Shown here piece after piece: positions 42,662 to 53,218 of a stretch of 64,000 bases of DNA (position 1 is its first letter; each line of letters starts with the position of its first letter). Position numbers and translations under genes: made by a program. The notes under the pieces are model-generated. The model did not search any database and was not told where the DNA came from. It saw only the letters and a list, made by a program, of their open reading frames with translations. Source of the DNA: Azospirillum formosense (lineage in GTDB: Bacteria; Pseudomonadota; Alphaproteobacteria; Azospirillales; Azospirillaceae); assembly GCF_040500525.1 (NCBI RefSeq), contig NZ_CP159402.1, forward strand, positions 2,606,501 to 2,670,500, given 5' to 3'.

Positions 42662-44041
42662 TTACTTCGCGGCCAGGAACTGCGGCACGCGCAGCAGGAT
42701 CAACTCGTTGTGGTCCTGCTTGCCCAGCGCGCGGCCGGACGAGTAGGGGAGGTTGTTGTCGTTGCCGACGACGATGTGCTCGGCGTCCACAACGTCGACA
42801 TTCTCGATGGTGACGAAGGGGAAGGTGAATTTGCCCTTCGCGCCGCCGAGCCGGGCGACGCCCTTCGGATCGTCGATGTCCATCAGATCGACGTAGCCGA
42901 CCTTCTTCACGAAGCCCTCGGCGTCCGCCTGGGCGAAGTCGATCTTGTAGACGCGCTTGAACCGGGCCGGGACGTTGAAGCAGTCCGGGGTGGGCTGGCC
43001 GGTGCAGCCTTGGGCCGGGTCGCCCTCGCCGTTGTCGCGCTCGATGATCAGGCCGCTGGTGGCGTCGATCATGTTGAAGTCGCCGATGTTGTTGCCGTTG
43101 GCCTCCAGCAGGTACTTGAAGCTGCGGCCGGTGAAGTCGCCCTTGGCCACGTCGAATTCGGCGATGCGCAGATACTCCCGCCCGTCCTTGGTCTCCCAGG
43201 CGCCGCCCGTCCCAAGCTGGGCGTTGAACAGCGGTCCTTCGAAGAGCGGGTAGAGGAACTTTCCGTCCTTGGACGCGGCCATCCCCTCGAAGCCGCGCGA
43301 GCGGCGCACCTCGAAGCCGACGGCGCCGGGCACCGCCGGGGTGGACACCGCGTAATGGTCGGGCGAGCGCACCGGCTTGCCGTCCACCTTGCTCTCATGC
43401 AGGGCCAGCAGCTTGCCGGTCCGATCGGTCACCAGGATGTAGGGGCCGAACTCGTCGCCGAAATACATCCGGTCGCCGATGATCTGGACGCTCTCGACGT
43501 CGAAGTCGGCGCCGGTCAGGTAGCGTTCCGCGGTCGCCTCGGTGACGATGGGGAAGGGCACCTTGCGGTCGGGATCGCGCAGGAACAGCGTCTCGGCCAC
43601 CGCCGCCTTGCCGGTCTTCCAGTCGATGGTCAGCCTGTGCACCGTCAACATGGCGTCGGCGGAGTTGCCCTTGCTGCCGAAGCCGTTGTCGGTCAGCACC
43701 AGAAAGCCGCCGTCGCCCAGCGCCTTGATGCCGGAGAAGCCCTGAACCGGCTGGCCTTCGAAGGGCAGCGCCATGCCGGTGCCGCGCGGCGCGCCCGGCG
43801 CCGACAGGAAGGACGTGCCGTCGATGCTCCGGGGCTGGTCGACGCGCTTGCGGTCGGCGGCGGTGAACTTGCCGGAGGTGCGGAACAGGTCCGGCGCGTC
43901 GGTGGGCGGGGCGACGAAGGTGGCGGCGTCGATGACGCCGTGACCGGCCAGTTCCGCCGGGAATTTCTGGTCCGCGAGCGCCGGACCGGCGAGCAGGGCC
44001 GCGGTGAGGCCGGCAAGGCACAGGCCGTGGATGGGCTTCAT
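42662..44041 (-). CDS. Exported phytase-like / esterase-like protein
   Basis: A 459-residue exported protein. The signal peptide (MKPIHGLCLAGLTAALLAGPALA) is followed by a beta-propeller with segments GMALPFEGQPVQGFSGIKALGDGGFLVLTDNGFGSKGNS, ESVQIIGDRMYFGDEFGPYILVTDRTGKLL, SRGFEGMAASKDGKFLYPLFEG and ENVDVVDAEHIVVGNDNNLPYSSGR. These belong to the 'esterase-like activity of phytase' (phytase-like) family; the acidic residues may hold calcium. A Pho-box-like repeat lies about 80 bases upstream, which would fit a phosphate-scavenging role. Enzyme activity is not shown. Confidence 0.85.
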   Translation of the reverse strand: MKPIHGLCLAGLTAALLAGPALADQKFPAELAGHGVIDAATFVAPPTDAPDLFRTSGKFTAADRKRVDQPRSIDGTSFLSAPGAPRGTGMALPFEGQPVQGFSGIKALGDGGFLVLTDNGFGSKGNSADAMLTVHRLTIDWKTGKAAVAETLFLRDPDRKVPFPIVTEATAERYLTGADFDVESVQIIGDRMYFGDEFGPYILVTDRTGKLLALHESKVDGKPVRSPDHYAVSTPAVPGAVGFEVRRSRGFEGMAASKDGKFLYPLFEGPLFNAQLGTGGAWETKDGREYLRIAEFDVAKGDFTGRSFKYLLEANGNNIGDFNMIDATSGLIIERDNGEGDPAQGCTGQPTPDCFNVPARFKRVYKIDFAQADAEGFVKKVGYVDLMDIDDPKGVARLGGAKGKFTFPFVTIENVDVVDAEHIVVGNDNNLPYSSGRALGKQDHNELILLRVPQFLAAK

Positions 44042-44120
44042 GAATCTCCCCCTCTGTGTCGGCTCCGGCCGCGTCGATGCGGCCGGACGACCCTGTTTAG
44101 GGGGAGTTCATGTTAGTGCC

Positions 44121-44138
44121 GTTTCACTAAAGTGACAG
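44121..44138 (-). promoter_or_regulatory. Candidate Pho box upstream of the phytase-like gene
   Basis: On the minus strand the sequence reads CTGTCAC-TTTA-GTGAAAC, two 7-base units with a 4-base AT spacer, the layout of a PhoB box. The first unit matches CTGTCAY completely, the second only in part. It is also a TCACT/AGTGA inverted repeat, so another regulator is possible. It lies 80 bases upstream of the start. Confidence 0.35.
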
Positions 44139-44168
44139 TTTGGTTCCGCGACATCACACTCGTCGCGC

Positions 44169-45083
44169 TCACTCTCCGCCAAGGCGCCGCAGCACGTCGT
44201 CGAGCTGGTCCAGCGTCTGGTAATGGATGGTGATCGAACCGCCCTTGCCCTGCGGCGTGATAGCGACCTTCAGCCCGATGCGGGCCGAGATCTCCTCCTC
44301 CAGGTTCACCAGATCGACGTCCTTGAGCGTCGGGTCGGTGGCGGCACCGCCACGGCCGCCGGCCTTCTTGGTTTTGACCGGCGCGCTGCCGCGCATCAGG
44401 TCTTCAGTCTGGCGGACGTTCAGGCCGCGCTTGACCACCTCGCGCGCCACCGACACCGGATCGGAGGAGGTGAGCAGGGCGCGGGCGTGACCGGCGCTGA
44501 GCGCCCCGTCCTGCACCATGCCCTTGACCGGGTCGGGCAGGGCGAGCAGGCGCATCATGTTGGCGACGTGGCTGCGGCTCTTGCCGACCGAGCGCGCCAG
44601 ATCCTCCTGCGTGTGCTCGAACTCCTCCATCAGGCGCTTGTAGCCCTCCGCCTCTTCGAGCGGCGTCAGGTCCTGGCGCTGGATGTTCTCGATCAGCGCG
44701 ATTTCCAGCGCTTCACGATCGGACAGCTCGCGGATGACGACCGGCACCTCGTGCAGGCCGGCGATCTGGGCGGCGCGCCAGCGGCGCTCGCCGGCGATCA
44801 GCTCATAGGAGTTGGTCGTCTCCGAATCCCGACGGACGAGCAGGGGCTGGAGGATGCCCTTGTCGCGGATCGACTCGACCAGCCCCTGCAGCGCCTCGTC
44901 GTCGAAGGTGCGGCGCGGCTGGTACTTGCCGGGATGAATGAACTCGATGGGCACCTGCTTGGACTGGCGCACCTTGTCGAGCGCGGAGTAGTCCTCCGCC
45001 GCCTCGCCGAATAGGGCGGACAGACCGCGGCCCAGGCTGGCGCGGCGGGCACCGCCGTCCGAACGTTTGGTATCCTCCATCAC
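44169..45083 (-). CDS. parB: Chromosome-partitioning protein ParB
   Basis: CTP-dependent clamp that loads at parS and slides along DNA to organise the origin region; 304 residues. It has the N-terminal ParA-interaction leader (RASLGRGLSALFGE), the CTPase/ParB-N motifs (YQPRRTFDDEALQGLVESIRDKGILQPLLVR, GERRWRAAQIAG), the helix-turn-helix LARSVGKSRSHVANMMRLLALP, and the C-terminal dimerisation domain. Its start shares ATGA with the ParA stop. Three parS-type palindromes lie within 12 kb. Confidence 0.96.
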   Translation of the reverse strand: MMEDTKRSDGGARRASLGRGLSALFGEAAEDYSALDKVRQSKQVPIEFIHPGKYQPRRTFDDEALQGLVESIRDKGILQPLLVRRDSETTNSYELIAGERRWRAAQIAGLHEVPVVIRELSDREALEIALIENIQRQDLTPLEEAEGYKRLMEEFEHTQEDLARSVGKSRSHVANMMRLLALPDPVKGMVQDGALSAGHARALLTSSDPVSVAREVVKRGLNVRQTEDLMRGSAPVKTKKAGGRGGAATDPTLKDVDLVNLEEEISARIGLKVAITPQGKGGSITIHYQTLDQLDDVLRRLGGE

Positions 45084-45886
45084 GCGCTCAGCCTCTTCTC
45101 ACGGCGCAGCACCTCGCCCGCCAGATGGATGTATGCCTGCGACCCGGGGCAGCGCATGTCGTAGATCAGCACCGGCTTGCCGTGGGACGGCGCCTCCGAG
45201 ACCTTCACGTTCCGCGGGATGACGGTGTCGTAGACCTTCTCCCCGAAGAAGCCGCGGACATCGGCGGCCACCATGTCGGACAGGTTGTTGCGCTTGTCGA
45301 ACATGGTCAGCACGACGCCGTGAATGTCGAGGTCGGGGTTGAAGGCGCGCTTCACCCGCTCGATGGTGCGGACGAGGTGGCTGAGGCCCTCCAGCGCGTA
45401 GAACTCGCACTGCAGCGGCACCATCACCGCGTGGGAAGCGACCAGCGCGTTCAGCGTCAGCAGGCCGAGCGCCGGCGGGCAATCGATCAGCACGTAATCG
45501 TATTCCAACGCGCTCTTGTCCACCGCCTCGCGCAGCCGGAACTCGCGCCGGTCGGAGGTGACCAGTTCCACCTCGGCGCCAGACAGATCGACGGAGGAGG
45601 TGATGATCGACAGGTTCGGCACCGTCGACACCGTCGCGGCGTCCTCCAGCGGCATGCCGTCGAACAGCACGTCGTAGATGCCGACGCGACGCTCGGCGCG
45701 CGGGATGCCGAGGCCGGTGGAGGCGTTCCCCTGGGGATCGAGATCGATCACCAGGACGCGCTTGCCGATGGCGGCCAGAGCGGTTGCCAGATTGATGGTG
45801 GTCGTGGTCTTGCCCACGCCGCCTTTCTGGTTGGCAATCGAAATGACCCTGGCGGCCGGGGTGGCGGAGGGAAGGGCGGAGGGCAT
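45080..45886 (-). CDS. parA: Chromosome-partitioning ATPase ParA
   Basis: Walker-type ATPase that moves ParB-parS complexes apart; 268 residues. The deviant Walker A ISIANQKGGVGKTTT is near residue 20, followed by VLVIDLDPQGNAST, YVLIDCPPALGLLT and the C-terminal AQVY-type end. The ATG at 45886 has GAGAGG five bases upstream and is preferred; in-frame starts further upstream would overlap the rsmG end (at 45936) by 20 bases. It is co-transcribed with parB, rsmG and mnmG. Confidence 0.94.
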   Translation of the reverse strand: MPSALPSATPAARVISIANQKGGVGKTTTTINLATALAAIGKRVLVIDLDPQGNASTGLGIPRAERRVGIYDVLFDGMPLEDAATVSTVPNLSIITSSVDLSGAEVELVTSDRREFRLREAVDKSALEYDYVLIDCPPALGLLTLNALVASHAVMVPLQCEFYALEGLSHLVRTIERVKRAFNPDLDIHGVVLTMFDKRNNLSDMVAADVRGFFGEKVYDTVIPRNVKVSEAPSHGKPVLIYDMRCPGSQAYIHLAGEVLRREKRLSA

Positions 45887-45935
45887 GTCAGCCTCTCGGG
45901 AAGCCTCGGAGCGGGAATGCATCAGGGGCGCGGTC

Positions 45936-46550
45936 TTAGACACGGGCGATACCACTCACACGCAGGATGGTTCCGGTGGGGTCGGTGCGGCTGTCGAAGC
46001 GCTCGGTCCGCATCTTCCAATATTTGGTGGTATCGGTCAATTCGTCCGCCACATTTTGCCCCTTGGGAAACAGTGCCGCACCCCGGTCCTGCAGGAAGGG
46101 ATGGGCCCAGGTCAGAAGGTCGTTCAGCGGCGCCAGGGCGCGGGCCGTCACCACGTCGGCGGCGATCGGCGGCACCGCCTCGATCCGCTTGTTGTGCACC
46201 GTGACCGTGGCTCCGGCGACGCGGGCCGCCTCGCGCAGGAAGGCGCATTTGCGGGAGTCGCTCTCCACCAGATGGACCTCCGGCACGCCCAGGATAGCCA
46301 GGACAAGGCCGGGAAAGCCGGCGCCGCTGCCAAGATCGACCAGCACGCGGGCGCCCTCCGGCAGCAACGGATGGAGCTGCGCGGAGTCTAGGAAATGCCG
46401 GCGCCAGGCGTCGGGCAGGGTGGAGGGGCCGATAAGGTTGATCTTCGGCTGCCACTTGCGCAGCGTCGCCTCGTAAGCGGCGAGACGGTCCAGCGTTTCA
46501 CGTGAAACACCGGTCTCCGCCTGGAAGGCCGCGGCATCGAACAGGCTCAT
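45936..46550 (-). CDS. rsmG: 16S rRNA (guanine-527-N7)-methyltransferase
   Basis: Methylates G527 of 16S rRNA using SAM; 204 residues. It has KWQPKINLIGPSTLPDAWRRHFLDSAQL, the SAM-binding loop VLVDLGSGAGFPGLVLAI, HLVESDSRKCAFLREAARV and the VVTARALAPLNDLLTWA segment typical of RsmG (GidB). The start overlaps the mnmG stop by one base. Its N-terminal codons include a parS palindrome (46494-46509), which encodes VSRE. Confidence 0.95.
   Translation of the reverse strand: MSLFDAAAFQAETGVSRETLDRLAAYEATLRKWQPKINLIGPSTLPDAWRRHFLDSAQLHPLLPEGARVLVDLGSGAGFPGLVLAILGVPEVHLVESDSRKCAFLREAARVAGATVTVHNKRIEAVPPIAADVVTARALAPLNDLLTWAHPFLQDRGAALFPKGQNVADELTDTTKYWKMRTERFDSRTDPTGTILRVSGIARV
46494..46509. other. 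parS-like site within rsmG
   Basis: CGTTTCACGTGAAACA matches the bacterial parS consensus TGTTTCACGTGAAACA in 15 of 16 positions and keeps the 14-base core palindrome intact. It is inside the rsmG coding sequence, about 40 bases from its start and about 0.6 kb from parA. Confidence 0.8.
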
Positions 46551-48418
46551 CAGACCGCCACCTTCACGTCGCGCCGTTTCACGTGGCGGAGCAGGGCGAC
46601 CAGCGCCGCCGGGGTCATGCCGGGGATGCGGGCCGCAGCGCCCAAGGTCGCCGGACGGGCCTGCCGCAATTTTTGACGGATTTCCGCCGACAGGCTGCCG
46701 ATGCTGTCGGGGTCGAGGTCGTCGGGAAGCTCCAGCGCCTCGTCCTTGCGGAAGGCCCGGATGTCGGCTTCCTGCCGGTCGAGATAACCGGCGTATTTGC
46801 CGTCGATCTCCAACTGCTCGGCGACATCGGCGGGGATCGCCGCAAGCTCCGGCCACAGCCGGGAGAGGGTGGCAAGGTCGAGGTCGGGATAGCGCAGGAG
46901 ATCGGCGGCGGTCCGCCGCACGCCGTCCTGGTTGACCGCGATGCCCTGCCGCTGCAACTCCGCCGGGGTGGCCTGAAGGGCGCGCACCAGCTTGCGGCCG
47001 GCCATGAGCGCCTCGGCCTTCCCGGTGAAGGCGTCGCGTCGCACCGACCCGACGCAGCCGATGGCCAGACCCTTCGGGGTCAGCCGCTGGTCGGCGTTGT
47101 CGGCGCGCAGGATCAACCGGTACTCGGCGCGCGACGTGAACATCCGGTAGGGCTCGTTGGTGCCCCGGGTGATCAGGTCGTCAACCAGCACCCCGATGTA
47201 GGCGTCGGCCCGGTCGAGCACGAAGCCCTCGGCCGAACCTCCCGCCAGCAGAGCGGCGTTGATGCCGGCCATCAGGCCCTGCGCCGCCGCTTCCTCGTAG
47301 CCGGTGGTGCCGTTGATCTGCCCGGCGAAGAACAGGCCGGGAGTCCGGCGGGTTTCCAGCGTCGGCTTCAGCTCCCGCGGGTCGACGAAATCGTATTCGA
47401 TGGCGTAGCCGGGGCGGATCATCACCGCGCGCTCCAGCCCCGGCATCGTCTTCAGGAAGCCGAGCTGGACGTCACGGGGCAGGGAGGTGGAGATGCCGTT
47501 CGGGTAGACCGTGTCGTCGTCCAGCCCCTCCGGCTCCAGAAAGATCTGGTGACGCTCCTTGTCGGCAAAGCGGACCACCTTGTCCTCGATGGACGGGCAA
47601 TAGCGGGGGCCGGTGCTCTGGATCTGGCCGGAATACATCGGCGCGCGATGGAGGTTGCCGCGGATCAGCGCGTGCATCTCCGGCGTCGTCCAGGTGATCG
47701 CGCAATCGATCTGGGGCGTGTCGATGCGGTCGGTCAGATAGGAGAAGGGCGGGGGCGGCGTGTCGCCCGGCTGCTTCTCCAGAGCGGCCCAGTCGATGGT
47801 CTTGCCGTCGAGCCGCGGCGGTGTGCCGGTCTTCAGGCGCCCCAGCGGAAAGCCCAGACGCGCCAATGTATCGGATAGGCCGATGGATGGCGCCTCGCCG
47901 ACGCGACCCGCCGGGGTGGTTTCCTCGCCGATGTGGATCAGGCCGCGCAGGAAGGTGCCGGTGGTCAGCACCACGCATCCCGCAGCAAGCGTCTCGCCGA
48001 CACCGGTGACCACGCCCGTCACCCGACCGTCGTCGCCAATCGTCAGATCCTCGGCGCCGCCGGCCTCGATGAACAGGTTCGGTTGTTCGGCGAGGATCGC
48101 CTGCACCGCCCGTCGGTAGAGCTTGCGGTCAGCCTGGGCGCGCGGGCCGCGGACGGCGGGTCCCTTGCTGCGGTTCAGGATGCGGAACTGGATACCGCCG
48201 CGGTCGATGGCGCGGGCCATGACACCGTCGAGGGCGTCGATCTCGCGCACCAGATGGCCTTTCGCCAACCCGCCGATGGCCGGGTTGCAGGACATCTCAC
48301 CGATGGTGTCCAGCTTGTGGGTGAGCAGCAGGGTGCGCGCACCCATGCGCGCCGCGGCGGCGGCAGCCTCGCAACCGGCGTGGCCTCCGCCGACAACAAT
48401 GACGTCGAACGTTCGCAT
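46550..48418 (-). CDS. mnmG: tRNA uridine-34 carboxymethylaminomethyl synthesis enzyme MnmG (GidA)
   Basis: FAD-dependent enzyme that with MnmE forms the cmnm5 modification at U34 of some tRNAs; 622 residues. It starts with the FAD fold [23 protein letters not shown] and has [68 protein letters not shown] and the C-terminal [13 protein letters not shown]. It is complete and precedes rsmG. The mnmG-mnmE gap holds a perfect parS. Confidence 0.97.
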   Translation of the reverse strand: MRTFDVIVVGGGHAGCEAAAAAARMGARTLLLTHKLDTIGEMSCNPAIGGLAKGHLVREIDALDGVMARAIDRGGIQFRILNRSKGPAVRGPRAQADRKLYRRAVQAILAEQPNLFIEAGGAEDLTIGDDGRVTGVVTGVGETLAAGCVVLTTGTFLRGLIHIGEETTPAGRVGEAPSIGLSDTLARLGFPLGRLKTGTPPRLDGKTIDWAALEKQPGDTPPPPFSYLTDRIDTPQIDCAITWTTPEMHALIRGNLHRAPMYSGQIQSTGPRYCPSIEDKVVRFADKERHQIFLEPEGLDDDTVYPNGISTSLPRDVQLGFLKTMPGLERAVMIRPGYAIEYDFVDPRELKPTLETRRTPGLFFAGQINGTTGYEEAAAQGLMAGINAALLAGGSAEGFVLDRADAYIGVLVDDLITRGTNEPYRMFTSRAEYRLILRADNADQRLTPKGLAIGCVGSVRRDAFTGKAEALMAGRKLVRALQATPAELQRQGIAVNQDGVRRTAADLLRYPDLDLATLSRLWPELAAIPADVAEQLEIDGKYAGYLDRQEADIRAFRKDEALELPDDLDPDSIGSLSAEIRQKLRQARPATLGAAARIPGMTPAALVALLRHVKRRDVKVAV

Positions 48419-48476
48419 GGCCGGACCATAGCCGAGTCAGCGCCGGAGGCCAAGGGCCGCGACGCCGCGCAACCCC

Positions 48477-48492
48477 TGTTTCACGTGAAACA
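48477..48492. other. Perfect parS site between mnmG and mnmE
   Basis: TGTTTCACGTGAAACA is identical to the parS consensus. The flanks extend it to a 22-bp perfect palindrome (48474-48495). It lies in the 109-base gap between mnmG and mnmE, about 2.6 kb from parA, so it is the best candidate for ParB loading in this window. Confidence 0.93.
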
Positions 48493-48527
48493 GGGCGGCG
48501 CGGCGCCTTTGTCACGACAACGAAGCT

Positions 48528-49874
48528 TCACTTGCCGATGCAGAAATCCCGGAAGATCACGTCCAGCAGATCCTCCACATCGACCCGCCCGGTGATGCGG
48601 CCAAGGGCGCGGCTCGCCAAACGCACGTCCTCGGCCATCAGCTCCGGCAAAGGGGCGGTCAGGGCGCGGCGCAGGGCGTCCCGGCACTCCTCCAGGGCTG
48701 TGCGGTGCCGCGCGCGGGTCAGGGCGGGGGCGCCGCTGCCGGCCAAGCGGTCGGCGGTAAACGCCGTCAAACGCCGCTCCAGCTCCGGCAGGCCGGCACC
48801 GGTGCGGGCCGAGACCGCCACCGCCTCCCAGCCGCCGACCGTCGGCACCGCGGCGTCGACGACGTCCGTCTTATTGAGAACCACCACCGTGTCCTTGTCG
48901 AGCAGGGCGACGGTCGCCGGGTCGAGCGCGGGCAGGGCGGTGGCGTCGAACACGGCGACCTTCACGTCGGCACGCGCGGCCCGGTCGAGCGCGCGGCGGA
49001 TGCCCTCCTCTTCCACCTCGTCGGCCGCCGCCTCGCGCAGGCCCGCCGTGTCGGCCAGAACCACCGGGTAACCGCCGAGGTCGAGATGGACCTCGATCAC
49101 GTCGCGGGTGGTGCCGGCGCGGGCCGAGACGATGGCGGCCTCGCGGCGGGCGAGGGCGTTCAGCAAGCTCGACTTGCCGGCGTTGGGCGCGCCGACGATG
49201 GCGATGTGCAGTCCCTCGCGCAGCCGCTCCCCACGACCGCGGTCGTCGAGATGGGCGTCGATCTCGGCGGCCAGGGCGGCCAGCACCGGACGCGCGGCGT
49301 CGGACACGCCGGAGGGCAGATCCTCGTCGGGGAAGTCGATGTCGGCTTCGATGTGGGCCAGCGACCGCGTCAGACGCTCCCGCCAGCCGTCGTAGAGCGC
49401 GCCGAGCGCCCCCTCCATCTGGCGCAGGGCCTGGCGGCGCTGGGCCGAGGTTTCGGCGTCCACGAGGTCGGCGACCGCCTCGGCCTCGGTCAGGTCGAGC
49501 TTGCCGTTCTCGAAGGCGCGGCGGGTGAACTCGCCGGGCTCGGCGACGCGCAGACCGGGCCGGGCGGACAGCGCCTCGACGACGCCGGCCACCACGGCGC
49601 GCCCGCCATGCAGGTGCAGTTCGACCACGTCCTCGCCGGTGAAACTGCGGGGGGCGGTGAAGCGCAGGACCAGGGCGTCGTCGAGTGCCTCCCCGGTCCT
49701 GGGATCGCGCAGCCGGACGAGCGTGGCCATGCGGGGGTCGGGCAGGGGCTTGCCGGTCAGGGCGGCGAGGGCGTCGCCGGAGGCCGGGCCCGAAACGCGA
49801 ACCACCGCCACACCGGCGCGGCCGGGGGCGGTGGCGAGGGCGAAGATCGTCGGGATCATCGTGCCGGATGTCAT
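48528..49874 (-). CDS. mnmE: tRNA modification GTPase MnmE (TrmE)
   Basis: G-protein partner of MnmG in U34 modification; about 448 residues. The N-terminal formyl-THF-binding domain begins TIFALATAPGRAGVAVVRVSG, with GEFTRRAFENGKLDLTEAEAVADLV. The G domain has GAPNAGKSSLLNAL, the G3 DTAG, and NKTD. The C-terminus ends DFCIGK, the conserved CxGK with the catalytic Cys. The start is uncertain: ATG at 49874, ATG at 49859 or TTG at 49901. The end of the next gene (49894) lies just beyond the chosen start. Confidence 0.94.
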   Translation of the reverse strand: MTSGTMIPTIFALATAPGRAGVAVVRVSGPASGDALAALTGKPLPDPRMATLVRLRDPRTGEALDDALVLRFTAPRSFTGEDVVELHLHGGRAVVAGVVEALSARPGLRVAEPGEFTRRAFENGKLDLTEAEAVADLVDAETSAQRRQALRQMEGALGALYDGWRERLTRSLAHIEADIDFPDEDLPSGVSDAARPVLAALAAEIDAHLDDRGRGERLREGLHIAIVGAPNAGKSSLLNALARREAAIVSARAGTTRDVIEVHLDLGGYPVVLADTAGLREAAADEVEEEGIRRALDRAARADVKVAVFDATALPALDPATVALLDKDTVVVLNKTDVVDAAVPTVGGWEAVAVSARTGAGLPELERRLTAFTADRLAGSGAPALTRARHRTALEECRDALRRALTAPLPELMAEDVRLASRALGRITGRVDVEDLLDVIFRDFCIGK

Positions 49875-49893
49875 CGTGCCGGGTCCGGAACGA

Positions 49894-50253
49894 TCAGCCA
49901 ACCTGTTCCGGCAACAATTCCTTTTGTTCCGGCTTCAGTATGAGCCGCTCCACACGGCCGCCATTGATTAGATGCGTCTCCAGGATCGCGTCCACGTCGG
50001 CGAAGGAATGGTAGGTGTACCAGACGCCCTCGGGGTAGACGACCAGCACCGGCCCCAACTCGCAGCGGTCCAGGCAGCCGGCGGCGTTGATGCGCACCCG
50101 GCCGTCCAGACCCAGCTCGCGGGCGCGCGCCTTCATGTAGTCGCGGAGCTTCTCGGAGCCCCGGGCGGCGCAGGAGCCGCGCTTGTGTCCGTCGGGGCGG
50201 CGGTTGGTGCAGGAGAAAACATGGGCTTCGAAGTACGGCTTCGGATCGGTCAC
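49894..50253 (-). CDS. (2Fe-2S) thioredoxin-like ferredoxin
   Basis: A 119-residue ferredoxin of the thioredoxin-like [2Fe-2S] family. Cluster Cys residues are seen in HVFSCTNRRPDGHKRGSCAARG and in AAGCLDRCELGPVLVVYPEGVWYTY. The GTG start shares four bases with the stop of the upstream small protein. The frame stays open far upstream, antisense to the DUF255 gene, but that part is not real coding sequence. Its electron partner is unknown. Confidence 0.9.
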   Translation of the reverse strand: MTDPKPYFEAHVFSCTNRRPDGHKRGSCAARGSEKLRDYMKARARELGLDGRVRINAAGCLDRCELGPVLVVYPEGVWYTYHSFADVDAILETHLINGGRVERLILKPEQKELLPEQVG

Positions 50254-50501
50254 TTGCGTCCATCCTGTCCCATGGCGGCGGCCATCTGGGACCAAAACAT
50301 TTTCTGAAGCTGCTCCATGCCCTGAATTCCCGCCGGCAGCCACGTCTTCATCATCGTCTCCGGGTCCATGGCGAGCAGGGAGGCCTGCATGCGATCCTGG
50401 ATCTCCTGCATCATGGCGTCCTGCATGGGCTTCACGTCGGGAAGGCCCAGGAAATGGCGCGCCTCCTCGGGTGTGCAGTCGATGTCGATGGTGATCTTCA
50501 T
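50250..50501 (-). CDS. Small conserved protein of unknown function (DUF6489-like)
   Basis: An 83-residue acidic, Met-rich protein: MKITIDIDCTPEEARHFLGLPDVKPMQDAMMQEIQDRMQASLLAMDPETMMKTWLPAGIQGMEQLQKMFWSQM. It looks mainly helical after a short beta start, with neither a signal peptide nor a membrane segment. It matches a small alphaproteobacterial family that I recall as DUF6489, function unknown. It is translationally coupled to the ferredoxin gene. Confidence 0.8.
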   Translation of the reverse strand: MKITIDIDCTPEEARHFLGLPDVKPMQDAMMQEIQDRMQASLLAMDPETMMKTWLPAGIQGMEQLQKMFWSQMAAAMGQDGRK

Positions 50502-50655
50502 GGCCCCATTCCCTTGGAAGGCGCGCGGTGCGCAGGAAATTTAGGGTTGAGCGCCGCTTCGGCTCATGCCCCACTATACAGATAGGAAGCCCTGGCGCAA
50601 CGGCACCGCCGCGCCAGTTTATTCCCAACCACGCCACAGACCGGAAACGCCTGCG

Positions 50656-52674
<2,019 letters not shown>

Positions 52675-52678
52675 CCCC

Positions 52679-53197
52679 ATGGCGACGTCCAGCAATTCGG
52701 CCAGCGGCAGCCTGACCGTCGACAGCCCGCTGGGCCTGCTGACCCTGACCAGCGCCGCCGGCGCCGTCGTGGCGCTCGACTGGGGACGGCTGGGCGACGA
52801 CCGGCCGGACCCCGTGCTGGAGGCGGCGGCGCGCCAGCTCCGCGACTATTTCGCCGGGACGCGGTTGGATTTCGACCTGCCGCTGTCCCCCCGTGGGACG
52901 GCCTTCCGGCAGAAGGTCTGGGCGGCGATGCAGGCCATTCCCTACGGCGGCGTCCTGACCTACGGCGACGTCGCGCGGATGCTGGAAACGGCGCCGCGCG
53001 CCGTCGGCGGGGCCTGCGGCGCCAACCCGATCCCGGTGATTATCCCGTGCCACCGCATCGTCGGGGGCGGCGGGGCGCCCGGCGGCTATTCCGGGCTGGG
53101 CGGCCTGCGGACCAAGGACTGGCTGCTCCGCCACGAGCGGCGGTACCGGGTGACAGCGGACCAGGCCGGCGATACGCTGGAGCTTCAGCTTCTATAA
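52679..53197 (+). CDS. ogt: Methylated-DNA-protein cysteine methyltransferase
   Basis: Suicide DNA-repair protein that removes O6-alkyl groups from guanine; 172 residues. The helix-turn-helix region FRQKVWAAMQAIPYGGVLTYGDVARMLETAPRAVGGACGANPIPVIIPCHRIVG carries the acceptor Cys in PCHR and the arginine/asparagine finger residues. It follows the DUF255 gene by 4 bases and precedes the quinone oxidoreductase by 21 bases. Without an AdaA domain it is the Ogt-type enzyme. Confidence 0.93.
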   Translation: MATSSNSASGSLTVDSPLGLLTLTSAAGAVVALDWGRLGDDRPDPVLEAAARQLRDYFAGTRLDFDLPLSPRGTAFRQKVWAAMQAIPYGGVLTYGDVARMLETAPRAVGGACGANPIPVIIPCHRIVGGGGAPGGYSGLGGLRTKDWLLRHERRYRVTADQAGDTLELQLL

Positions 53198-53218
53198 AAA
53201 GGGAAGGGACCAACCACC

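Noticed and set aside
46576..46585. Another GTTTCACGTG half-site in mnmG
   Set aside because: The right arm reads GCGG instead of AAAC, so the palindrome is absent and it is not a parS site.
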